Shown: piece by piece, positions 10,482 to 18,615 of the stretch | How positions within the stretch are numbered: the first letter of the stretch is position 1 | How the letters are laid out: each line of letters begins with the position of its first letter | DNA from: Nannocystis pusilla | GTDB lineage: Bacteria; Myxococcota_A; Polyangia; Nannocystales; Nannocystaceae | Assembly: GCF_026626665.1 (NCBI RefSeq) | Contig: NZ_JAPNKE010000002.1 | Coordinates: forward strand, 5,867,168 to 5,931,167 | Reading direction: 5' to 3' | DNA length: 64,000 bases | The notes under the pieces: model-generated | What the model saw: only the letters and a program-made list of their open reading frames with translations | What the model was told of the DNA's origin: nothing | The model's database searches: none | Program-made: the position numbers and the translations under genes

Positions 10482-11390
10482 AGCCTGAACGACCGGTCCT
10501 CTTTAGCACGACCCCGCCGTTCTAGCGAACCCGCCGCCGCGAGCGCCGCAGGCCCCCAGAACCCGCCACGCCGCGGCAACGCGGGTCCTCCTGCGCCGGT
10601 GAGGTCGTGTGCGCCACGCCCCAGCGCGCGAGCTCCTCGCGCCGATCCCCGCCCGCGCTGCCGCGGCCGCGCAGTCGGCTGCTGCGGGTCGTCGGCGAGG
10701 CACGAGCTCGCGGCGCACCGACGCACCGCGGCTGCGAGCTCGCGCCCCGCGGTCTTCGCAGGTGCAGCAGCGCGACCGCGACCACCCGCGAGCGCCCCGG
10801 ACCTGCGAAGTCGCGATTTTTCGGGCGTGCCGCTGCCCGCAAGCCGCGACCCGACCGCCCGCGTGCGCCGCGAACCTGCGAAGTCGCGATTGTGCAGGCC
10901 TGCCGCTGCCCGCGAGCCGCGACCGCGACCGCCCGCGAGCGCCGCGAACCTGCGAAGTCGCGATTGTTCAGGCCTGCCGCTGCCCGCGAGCCGCGGCCGC
11001 GACCACCCGCGAGCGCCGCGAACCTGCGAAGTCGCGATTGTTCAGGCCTGCCGCTGCCCGCGAGCCGCGGCCGCGACCACCCGCGAGCGCCGCGGACCTG
11101 CGAAGTCGCGATGGTTCGGAAGTGCCGCGAGCCGCGACCTCTCGCCTCGCCCCGCCCGCTCGGGTCGCGGCGCCGACCTGCTGCTCCTCTCGAGTCGAGC
11201 CGACGACGGTCCTCTCGTGGCGACCCTCGAGTCGCTGCATCGCCCGCGAGCGCGACCCTCGAGCCTCGCTGCGGTTCCCGCGAGCGCTTCGCGGCGCTCG
11301 AGCGCAGCGCGACAGTCGAGGCGGAGCGCTCCGAGCCCCTCCGTCACGCGCCGACCGTCGAGCGCCGACGCGACCCGCGAGCGCCGCGGC
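10482..11390. other. Noncoding gap of about 900 bases dominated by tandem repeats
   Basis: Open frames here on both strands are Arg/Ala/Pro-rich by-products of base composition and of a 74-bp repeat whose unit length is not a multiple of three. No start or ribosome site with conserved sequence is visible. Apart from the repeat block I see nothing assignable. Confidence 0.6.
10780..11130. repeat. 74-bp tandem repeat, about five copies
   Basis: The core ACCTGCGAAGTCGCGA recurs at 10801, 10874, 10948, 11022 and 11096, that is at steps of 73, 74, 74 and 74. Between cores lies TGCCGCTGCCCGCGAGCC followed by CGACC-CCCGCGAGCGC. The core holds a GCGA/TCGC inverted repeat. The middle three copies are almost identical and the outer two diverge, the usual picture of recent tandem amplification. 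It sits upstream of the histidine kinase and downstream of the terpene cyclase gene. Confidence 0.9.
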
Positions 11391-12376
11391 TCAAGCCGCG
11401 GCGCTGCCGTAGCTGCGCATGCTGAGGCGGGCGCGGTAGCGCATCGTCTCCTGCATCCACACGAAGTTGCCGCGGACGAAGGACCCCAGGTCGGCGACGT
11501 AGCCGAGGACCGCGGGCGAGGACAGGCCCGCGTAGTCGCGCAGGCTGCCGGCCAGCGCGTCGAACGCGTCCTCCTCGGCGCTCTGCATCGCCACCGCGCG
11601 GGCCAGCGCCTCGTCGAGGGCGAGGCTCTGGTCGGCCTGCAGCACGAGCACGAGGTTGTGCGGGTTCTGCTCGACCATCTCCTTCTCGAGCGAGCCGATG
11701 TCGTTGGCCCAGCAGATCGCGTTGTTGGCCAGCAGCTCGAGCTGTTGCACCACCACGTGCTGGCGGACCTCTTCGAGCGACTCGTGGCGGATGAGTTCGA
11801 TGAGCGCGAACACCACCCCGGCGGCGCCGGTGAAGGGCCGCATCTTCAGGTAGATCGGCAGCGCGGGGCGAGCTGGTGCAGCAGGTTTCGCAGCTCCCAC
11901 ACGTTGCTCTGGAAATACTTCTCCACTTCGGCGACAAACCGCGGCATGAAGCCCCGCGCCGCCCACGCCGCGGTGCGTGCGCCGAGCTCCGCGAGCATGT
12001 GGACGAGCGGCTCGTCGTCCGCGAGCGCCGGGCTGCCGCGCAGCACCGCGGACATCCGCACCTGCGCGTCGTGAAGGCGCCGCAGCGGATCGGGCGCGGC
12101 GGCCACGTCGTCACACAGCGCGTCGTCGTAGAAGAACAGCCAGGTGATCCAGTCGCACACCAGCCGCAGCTCGGCCAGCGGGGCCCGCGGCAGGCTGCGC
12201 GCCGCCAGGCGGGCGAACTTCGCGGCCTGCAGCTTGCGCAGGCGGCCCGGGCTCAGCGCCACCGAGGGGAAGAACCGCAGCACCCACGCGATGCCCTCGC
12301 GCTCCACGAGCTCGGCGTAGCGGTTGATCGGGGCGGCCTGCGGCTCGAAGATCGACGGCTGTAGCAGCGAGGACAT
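11391..12376 (-). CDS. Class I terpene cyclase with one frameshift
   Basis: About 328 residues if the shift near 11865 is repaired. The start ATG at 12376 gives MSSLLQPSIFEPQ, like bacterial terpene synthases. The Asp-rich metal motif is FFYDDALCDD (about residues 82-91) and the second metal motif is NDIGSLEKE (about residue 221), with WANDI before it. The pair binds three Mg ions that trigger diphosphate loss. The halves meet at a GGGG run (LRNLLHQLAP...LPIYLKMRPFTGA), which points to a missing or extra base. The length matches single-domain sesquiterpene cyclases or 2-methylisoborneol-type enzymes, not the two-domain geosmin synthase. No methyltransferase or P450 lies beside it. Product unknown. 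Confidence 0.85.
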
Positions 12377-12488
12377 CTTGGTTCCGAAGAGCGGTCCCTG
12401 CGGTGATCCATCCCAACCCATTCCAAGCTTATCCCGTGATGATGCCACTTCATGGCACGACTCGCAGCCGCTTCAACCTCACCATTCG

Positions 12489-14690
12489 GTGGTGATATAC
12501 TTCTGGACAGGTGTCCAGCCGCTCGACCCCGGAGCCCTCGCGTGGCTCGCAGTTTGCGCCGCGCTCGGGCTCGTGGCCGCGGCTCGGGGCTCGGAGACAC
12601 AGGTGTGGGGTCTGATCCCCGCAGCGCATCGACCTGTGATCGAGATCGACTTGCGGCTGCATCTCGACGACGGCGCGCCCGACGAGGCGCTCGAGGCCGC
12701 GGTGCTTGCACTGGAGCCGCTCGCGGGTCGTTGCCCCCTGACGCCACCACCGGCCGAGGCGAGGCGCTGGCTCGATGCGCACGCGCTCTCACTGTTGCCG
12801 CGCGAGTACCACTCCGCGCTCGCCGACCGGCTCGCTCCCGAGGCCTTGCGTTCGGCGATCGCCGGGGCGCGGGCGCGGCTCGCCAGTCCGTTCGCCGGGC
12901 TCGTCGGCGACGACCTGCGCCGCGACCCGCTCCGCCTCGCCGAGCTCGCTCCGCAGCTGACCGGTCGCCTCGGCTTCCTCGCCGCCGCCGGCCCCGAGGC
13001 GTCGGCGCGCGGCGATCTCGTGGCCCCCGACGGTCGCAGCGCCTTGCTGTGCTTTCACCGCGAGGGTTCTGCCGAGGCGCTGCGCGCCGACGCGGCCGCG
13101 CTCCTCGCCGCGCACCCGGTCTCGCTCACCGTGGTCGGCGCGCCGGCCCGCGACGACGCCGCTGCGGCCGCGCTGTCCGCCGCGCCGCGGGTGCTCACCA
13201 CTCTGGCCGCCGCGCTCACCCTGGTCCTCGCGCTCGCGTTCCGCAGCGTGCGGCCGGTGGTCGCCCTGCTCCTGGCGATCCTCGGACCCGCGGCCCTGCT
13301 GGCGGCTCTGGTCGCGCCGCTGGGCCTGCTCGACCTGCCGCTGCTCGCGCTCGCCGTCGGCATCTCCGCCGCTCCGGCGCGCCCCGATTGGACGGTCACG
13401 GCGCTCTCTGCCCTCGCCCTGACCCCGCTCCTTCTCACGCCGTATCCGGCCTGGCAGACCTGGGGCCTGGCCTGGGCCGCGGGCCTGGCCGCCGCCGGGC
13501 TCGCTCGCCGCCTGGTCCAGCCCGCGCTCGCCGCGTGGCTCGGCAAGCCGGCGGCCGAGCGGGCCCCGTTCGGCCGCCCCGACCCGCCGCCGCTGCGCCT
13601 GCGCGTCGCCCTCCCGGCCGCGGCGGCGTGCGCGATCGTCCTGTCCCTCGGGGCATGGTCTTCACGACATGTCCGTTTCGACAGCCCCAGCCCGCTGCCG
13701 CTGGCCGACCCCGAGCTGACCGCGGCCGAGGCGGCGGTGCGGGCCGAGTTCTTCCGCCCCGAGGACGTCGCGGTGCTCCACAGCCCCGGCGCCACCCCGG
13801 AGGAGGCGCTGGCGCGGGCGGCCGAGGAGCTGCCGGCGCTGCTGTCGCTGGTGCCGACCCAGGTCGAGCGGGTCGACGCGCCGGGGGCGTTCGCGGTCGC
13901 CGACGACGAGCTCGAGGCCCGCCTCGACGGCCTGCTCGCGCTCGACATCCGCGGCCGGCTCGAGCTGCTGCGCGCGACGATCGCCGAGTTCGGCATGCGG
14001 CCCGACGCGTTCGGCGAATTCATCCGCGCCGCCGGCGACGACCTGCGCGACCCGCCGAGCCCCGAGAGCGCGCTGGCCGGGCCGCTCGGGCCGTGGCTCG
14101 CCGGCAAGTTCGGCCCCGACGGCATGGTCACGCGCGTGTACCTGGCGAGCGAGCAGGGCGCGCTGCCGACGACGCTCGACCTGCGCGGCCCCGGCGTGTT
14201 CGCCCGCGTCGAGCACGACCGCTTCTCCGCCCGCGCCGGCGCGGTGGCGGCGTCCGGGGCGTGGCTGTCGGCGCTGGTGGTGTGGCTGGCGACGCGCCGC
14301 CTGGCCCTGGCCCTGGCCCTCGCGCTGGCGGCGATCGTGGCCCAGTGCGGCCTGCTGGTCCTGCTCCACCTGCTGGGCCGCTCGTTCGGCCCGCTCACGC
14401 TGCCGGTGCTCCTGCTGGCCGGCTCGGCCGCGGTGGTCGCCGGCCTGCGCGCGGTCCGGGCCCTCGCCGCCGGCCGCCCGTGGATCGACCCCGGCCGCCT
14501 CGCCAACGCCCTCGGGCCCCTCGCCGCCGCCCTCGCGCTGCTGGCCGCCCCCGAGCCGGTGTGGCGCTCGCTCGGCATCGCCGCCGGCCTGGCGATCCTG
14601 TGCGCCCACGGCGTCGGCGGCCTCGTCGGCCCCCTGCTCTACGCCCTCACCAGCCGCGCCGCCGAGCGCTTCTACCGCCGCCGCGAGTGA
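12489..14690 (+). CDS. MMPL/RND-type predicted exporter
   Basis: About 730 residues with two membrane halves. The first hydrophobic segment is followed by a soluble domain of about 170 residues, then a TM cluster (LTTLAAALTLVLALAF, then PVVALLLAILGPAALLAAL). A second soluble domain (residues 395-580) and a final TM cluster follow. This is the layout of the predicted exporters (COG4258-like) that travel with LolA-like and acyl-transfer genes. The first half lacks the usual Asp/Gly-rich MMPL signature, so activity is uncertain. The start is uncertain: GTG at 12489 is the first plausible codon, without a clear ribosome site. A four-anchor lattice lies inside the coding region at 13640-13685. The LolA-like gene follows after 400 bases. 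Confidence 0.7.
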   Translation: MVIYFWTGVQPLDPGALAWLAVCAALGLVAAARGSETQVWGLIPAAHRPVIEIDLRLHLDDGAPDEALEAAVLALEPLAGRCPLTPPPAEARRWLDAHALSLLPREYHSALADRLAPEALRSAIAGARARLASPFAGLVGDDLRRDPLRLAELAPQLTGRLGFLAAAGPEASARGDLVAPDGRSALLCFHREGSAEALRADAAALLAAHPVSLTVVGAPARDDAAAAALSAAPRVLTTLAAALTLVLALAFRSVRPVVALLLAILGPAALLAALVAPLGLLDLPLLALAVGISAAPARPDWTVTALSALALTPLLLTPYPAWQTWGLAWAAGLAAAGLARRLVQPALAAWLGKPAAERAPFGRPDPPPLRLRVALPAAAACAIVLSLGAWSSRHVRFDSPSPLPLADPELTAAEAAVRAEFFRPEDVAVLHSPGATPEEALARAAEELPALLSLVPTQVERVDAPGAFAVADDELEARLDGLLALDIRGRLELLRATIAEFGMRPDAFGEFIRAAGDDLRDPPSPESALAGPLGPWLAGKFGPDGMVTRVYLASEQGALPTTLDLRGPGVFARVEHDRFSARAGAVAASGAWLSALVVWLATRRLALALALALAAIVAQCGLLVLLHLLGRSFGPLTLPVLLLAGSAAVVAGLRAVRALAAGRPWIDPGRLANALGPLAAALALLAAPEPVWRSLGIAAGLAILCAHGVGGLVGPLLYALTSRAAERFYRRRE
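13640..13685. repeat. Four-anchor 14-nt lattice inside the exporter coding sequence
   Basis: Anchors CCTG, CATG, CATG and CAGC lie at 13640, 13654, 13668 and 13682. The spacers are TCCCTCGGGG, GTCTTCACGA and TCCGTTTCGA. The stretch encodes part of the hydrophobic segment and loop VLSLGAWSSRHVRFDS without breaking the frame. Confidence 0.85.
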
Positions 14691-14718
14691 GATGTCCGAT
14701 GCGCCATGTTTTTCAAGA

Positions 14719-14970
14719 CATGTCTCTCGGCGCAGATGCGGGCGCGCCTCGCCGCAGACGAGCGGCCCGCGCGAGATGTCCGCAGGAACAGTTCCTCTCG
14801 GGCATGTCTCTTCGCACATCTGCGGTCGCGCCCCGCCGCGCGCGAGCGGCCCGCGCGAGATGTCCGCGGGGCCAGCTCCTCTCGCGCATGTCTCTCCGCG
14901 CAGCCGCGGCCGCGCCCCGCTGCGGGCTAGCGGCCCGAGCGAGCGCCTCCGGGTCGCCGGTGAGGCGTCC
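14719..14970. repeat. 84-bp tandem repeat, three copies
   Basis: CATGTCTCT begins at 14719, 14803 and 14887, each followed by CGCAG, a GC-rich stretch, GAGCGGCCC and AGATGTCCGC. The unit is 28 codons long, so one frame runs open through all three, but with no credible start or conserved protein. The repeat includes lattice-family half-sites. It fills the gap between the exporter and LolA-like genes together with the chain at 14983-15056. Confidence 0.85.
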
Positions 14971-14982
14971 CACGGAGCTCAA

Positions 14983-15056
14983 CATGTCCCCCACGACATG
15001 CCCCGAACGACATGCTCGTCAGAGCATGTCCGAAAGGACATGTTCTTTGCGACCTG
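14983..15056. repeat. Six-anchor 14-nt palindrome lattice, a very regular example
   Basis: Anchors CATG at 14983, 14997, 15011, 15025 and 15039 and CCTG at 15053, with no deviation from 14-nt spacing. Spacers are TCCCCCACGA, CCCCGAACGA, CTCGTCAGAG, TCCGAAAGGA and TTCTTTGCGA: all different, all pyrimidine-rich on the left and purine-rich on the right. The chain ends 36 bases before the LolA-like start codon. Confidence 0.9.
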
Positions 15057-15091
15057 TCCTGTCCGCCGCCTCCTGCCCGCCAGGCTGACTT

Positions 15092-15766
15092 ATGCACCCG
15101 CGCCGCACGTTCCTCCGCCTCGCCGCCGGCGCCCTCGCGCTGGCGCCCGGCCGCGCCCGCGCCCAGGCGCCGGTCGTCGACCGCCAGCTCGCGCGCCGGC
15201 TCGAGCTGTGGGCCAAGGCGGCGGCGGGCACCCGCGCGCTGGTGGCCCGCTACGCCCTGACGCGGCAGTCGACGCTGCTGAAGGAGCCGCTCAAGACCGC
15301 GGGCACGCTGCTGGCGCGCGCCCCGGACACTCTGGTCATGCGCGACGACACCCGCGACGGGGTGACCACCCGCCTGGCGCGCGGGCGGCTCGAGATCCGC
15401 CCCAACGACCCGGCCCTGCCGGCCCTGGCCGAGGCGCCGAGCCCGACGGTCACCTGGCTGTTCGAGCACGTCCTCGCGCTCTTCTGCGTCCCCGAGGGCG
15501 CCGGCGAGCCGACCGCCGCGCTGCAAGCGGACGCCCGCCTGACCGTGCCGCGCGGGCCCGGGCACCTGCTGGCGATCACCCCGCGCCGCGACCACCCGGC
15601 GCGCCGGGAGATCCGCGACCTCGTGGTCCACCTCGACCCGCACACCGGCGACGTCGACCAACTCGACCTGGTCGAGGCCGGCGGCGACAAGCTCGTCATC
15701 ACCTTCAGCCAGCGCCGCCGCGACGCCGGCGAGGACGAGATCGCCGCGCTGCTGCAACCGACCTGA
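15092..15766 (+). CDS. LolA-like outer-membrane lipoprotein carrier
   Basis: 224 residues with an N-terminal signal that has a twin-arginine-like RRTFLRLAAGALAL and an ARAQA cleavage site. The mature part has alternating beta strands in the LolA/LolB order: the ALVARYALTRQSTLL strand pair, RLARGRLEIRPND, and a late HLDPHTGDVDQLDLVEAGGDKLVITFS hairpin. These carriers hold acyl chains in a concave sheet in the periplasm. The gene follows the MMPL-type exporter; LolA-like and MMPL genes pair in aryl-polyene-type and other lipid-export loci. The other genes of such loci are not here. Confidence 0.75.
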   Translation: MHPRRTFLRLAAGALALAPGRARAQAPVVDRQLARRLELWAKAAAGTRALVARYALTRQSTLLKEPLKTAGTLLARAPDTLVMRDDTRDGVTTRLARGRLEIRPNDPALPALAEAPSPTVTWLFEHVLALFCVPEGAGEPTAALQADARLTVPRGPGHLLAITPRRDHPARREIRDLVVHLDPHTGDVDQLDLVEAGGDKLVITFSQRRRDAGEDEIAALLQPT

Positions 15767-15782
15767 CGTCTCGAACTTACCT

Positions 15783-15814
15783 GTCCCCGGGGACAGCATG
15801 TCCGAACGGACAGC
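15783..15814. repeat. Two adjacent palindromes between convergent genes
   Basis: CCTG-TCCCCGGGGA-CAGC and CATG-TCCGAACGGA-CAGC lie head to tail between the stops of the LolA-like and DUF2330 genes. Here the two units are not on one 14-nt lattice (17-nt offset), so single units can also sit side by side. The first is an almost perfect 16-nt palindrome. Confidence 0.8.
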
Positions 15815-17525
15815 TCATGCCGCCCGGCGCCGGCGGCCGCGCCAGGCGAACCCGAACACCACGCCGAGGCCGAGGGCGGCGCTCCACGAGCCGCGGCGCA
15901 GCGCGCAGCTGACCCCGTCGCCGTCGTCGTAGTCGTAGCGGGCGTTCGAGGCCTTGAGGCTGGCGACGATCTCGGGGTCGAAGTCCTGCAGCAGCTGCGG
16001 CGCACCGGCCGGGGCGATCTGCTCGACGCGCTGGGCGGCCGGCATGTCGGTGAACTCCGGCCAGCCGCCGCCCGCGTCGAGCAGCACGCCGCGGCCGTTC
16101 GGCATCAGCATGCGGTTCGAGCCGGCGCACGGCACCTGCATCACCGCCAGGCGGAGGTTCGAGACCCCGCCGAGGTCGGGGTTCTGCACGAACTCCGGAT
16201 CGACCGTCATCTCCTCGGGCGAGATGATCGTCAGCATGCGCGACAGGTACGGCCAGCGGGCCAGCAGGTCGACCGCGCGCCGGCCCGGGTCGACGATGCG
16301 CTCCTGCATGGCGTCGGCGAACGCCGGCCCGCTCCACGCGTCGAGGTCGATCATGGCCTCGTAGGCCTGCAAGTCGGCGTAGAACGCGTCCTCGGCGATC
16401 TCCGGCGGCGCCGGCAGGTACGTGCGCAGGAGCGGCAGCAGCTGCGGGTGGTTGTAGGCGCACGGTTCGAACGAGCAGTCGACCAGGCCCTGGCCGGCGA
16501 GCGCGTCGATCACCGAGTAGCCGTCGTTGAGCGGCATCAACTCGACGAAGGCGTCGGCGTTCCAGCGGTCGCTGAAGACGCCGTCGGTGCTGACCACGTC
16601 CGAGCCGCCGGCGTACTCGGTGACGAACCCGTGGCCGTCGGCCATCGGCGCGTCGATCGCCCGCCGCACCACCTCGTTGTAGTTGCCGGCGTTGGTGGTC
16701 CAGTCGATCGCCACGTGGTTGATCTCGACGTGACGGTAGTTCGCCGGCGCGTAGCGGCTGTGGCCGAGGCCGAACACCCGCACGCCCATGTCCGGCACCG
16801 CCGCGATCGCGGTCAGCCGCAGCGGCACGCACGGCGTGGTGCCGGCGTAGGTCATCACGATCGGCTGCAGCTCCTCGACCCCGGCCCCGTGGCGCAGCTT
16901 GGCCGCGGCGAAGTAGAAGCCCTCGTCGAGGTACTCCTGCATGATCGGTCCGGCGGCGGGATCCTGGTAGTAGCCGGCCGCGTCGAGCCACTGCCACACC
17001 TCGTCGGCGGTGCCGCCCTTGAGCACGACGATCTCGAACGGCCCGACGATCTCGCGCTTCACCACCTCGAACCCGCCGGTGCCGTCGGTGCCGCCGTCGC
17101 TGCCGAACTCGTCTCCGCCGCCGCCGGCCGCGAGGTCGGCCGTCACGCAGCCGTACGACGGGTCGTCGTCGTCGGCGCAGTCGCGCGTGACCGTGAAGTT
17201 GTAGGTCGGCACCGTCGCCGCCAGCAGGTTGGTGAACAACACCTCGGAGCCCACGGCGAAGTCCGGCTCCGCCGTCACGGGGATGACCCACCCGAACTTC
17301 AGTGGATCGCCGGCGTACTGGATCTGGATGTGCGCCTCGACCGTGCCCGCGGCCTCGTCGATGGCGAACAGGATGTTCTCGCCGGTCTGGTCGACGGGGG
17401 TCGGCTGGTTGTTGACCAGGTCGCAGAAGAAGCCGCCGCACGCGCGCCGGACTCGCAGGCAGCCACGACGCGAGCCCGACGACGAAGCCGAAGGTGACAC
17501 CCAGAGGACGAAAGCCGCGCGACAT
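15815..17525 (-). CDS. DUF2330-type secreted, C-terminally anchored protein, one frameshift
   Basis: About 570 residues. The ATG at 17525 with a GGGAG site gives MSRGFRPLGVTFGFVVGLASW, a clean signal peptide. The frame must then change near 17450 to reach ACGGFFCDLVNNQPTPVDQTGENILFA, the hallmark N-terminus of mature DUF2330 proteins. The family core is present (IQIQYAGDPLKFGWVIPV, VVKREIVGPFEIVVLKG). The C-terminus ends in a hydrophobic segment and RRRR cluster, like a MYXO-CTERM-type anchor but without a clear GC motif. DUF2330 proteins are abundant, surface-exposed and of unknown function in myxobacteria. Confidence 0.8.
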
Positions 17526-18279
17526 CGACTCCCATAACAGGCGATCGCCGACGCGCCGTCCAGGGGCCCGGGAGCCCCGAGTCGCCATCCGCACCATGGC
17601 GACGGGCGGCCGATCGGCGAACCGCGCTTCGCAGCCCGAACTGGACGAACGCCATCCTCGGCGCTCGCCGGCGGTGAGATCTCGACGGACCACCGGCGCA
17701 AGCGGTCCGCCCGGGTCACTCTCATCGGTAAGGGAGTCCGGCGCGGCAGATCCGCCGAGGCTTCGCGTCCCCCGCCGGACCTGCTCACGACCGATGCGAG
17801 CGCGCGACATTTTTCCGGGGCACCACCGCCGGCGCCTGGACAGTCGCCCCGTGAACAGCCAAACGCCGCGCTCTCGCGGTGGCCTCTTGCGAAAGACAGC
17901 TCGCCGCGGGAGCGGCGTTGCGACCGCTGTTGCGGCGTATCGCCCGGTCTTCACTGCACCGCGCGAAGCACCCGAGGCCCGAAAAGATCGCGCCCGTCGT
18001 TCGCGTCGCGGATGGAGCTCACGACCTCCTGCGCGCATGAAGCAGTGGGTCGCTGCGGACCGAGCTCACGACCTCCTGCGCGCATGAAGCAGCGGGTCGC
18101 TGCGGACCGAGCTCACGATCCTTCCGCTCGAGCGCGCGACTGCAGCGGGGCCGCGCTGCGGACCGAGCTCACGGCGCCTGGTTCGCGCGGCCTCGCGGAG
18201 CATGCAACGAGTCACTGCGCGCGCGCCTGGGGGCAGGGGCGCGGCCCCCGATCGCGCCGCGAACAACGTCCTTGCGTGA
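17526..18279. other. Noncoding gap of about 750 bases with a 47-bp tandem repeat
   Basis: Open frames here are Arg/Ala-rich shadows. The only structure I can support is the repeat at 18015-18170; I see no lattice chain, tRNA or conserved short protein. Confidence 0.55.
18015..18170. repeat. 47-bp tandem repeat with degenerate flank copies
   Basis: GAGCTCACGACCTCCTGCG begins at 18015 and 18062 in near-identical 47-bp units ending in GCTGCGGACC. Shorter or diverged copies of GAGCTCACG follow at 18109 and 18165. The unit length is not a multiple of three and no gene is supported. Confidence 0.8.
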
Positions 18280-18513
18280 TCACCCGCGACCGGGGCCGAG
18301 CGCCTTCGGGCCCGAGCCGCGCATCCACAAGTAACCGACCCCGCCGAGCAGCACGAGCGGCCAGAACACCAGCGCGGCGTAGGCGACTGCGGCCGAGCTC
18401 ACGCCGGTGAGCGCAGCGGCGCCCGCTGCGGCCCCGTTGGTGGCTTGGCGCTGCTTGCTGTAGGCGTAGGTGGCGCCGGCGGTGCCGCAGCCGATGAGTA
18501 GCGCGAGGAGCAT
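18280..18513 (-). CDS. Small two-segment membrane protein
   Basis: 77 residues from the ATG at 18513, which has GGAGG eight bases upstream. Hydrophobic segments lie at residues 1-15 (MLLALLIGCGTAGATYAYS) and 40-62 (AAVAYAALVFWPLVLLGGVGYLW), with a polar KQRQATNG between and a basic tail. The first segment could also act as a lipoprotein signal (LLIGC). Similar tiny membrane proteins are common in myxobacteria and have no known function. Confidence 0.7.
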   Translation of the reverse strand: MLLALLIGCGTAGATYAYSKQRQATNGAAAGAAALTGVSSAAVAYAALVFWPLVLLGGVGYLWMRGSGPKALGPGRG

Positions 18514-18615
18514 GAGCGGGACCTCCGGAAAAAGCGGTGTGTCGCAGTATAGTGCTTTCGCGGGGCGGGGCGAGCGGACTGGACGCCGGGCGGACGGCGG
18601 CTGATACTTCCGGCC

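Noticed and set aside
12506..12521. CTGGACA/TGTCCAG inverted repeat near the exporter start as an operator
   Set aside because: Short and off the 14-nt lattice; no supporting promoter features; could be chance in this sequence.
14719..15056. CRISPR-like array (short repeats with different spacers)
   Set aside because: Repeat and spacer lengths (4 and 10 nt, or 84 nt) are far from CRISPR values; spacers are themselves symmetric; no cas gene is near.
14692..15091. A 28-residue-repeat protein reading through the 84-bp repeat
   Set aside because: No ribosome site and no end in the repeat; the frame runs on into the LolA-like gene in the wrong frame; best explained by repeat length being divisible by three.
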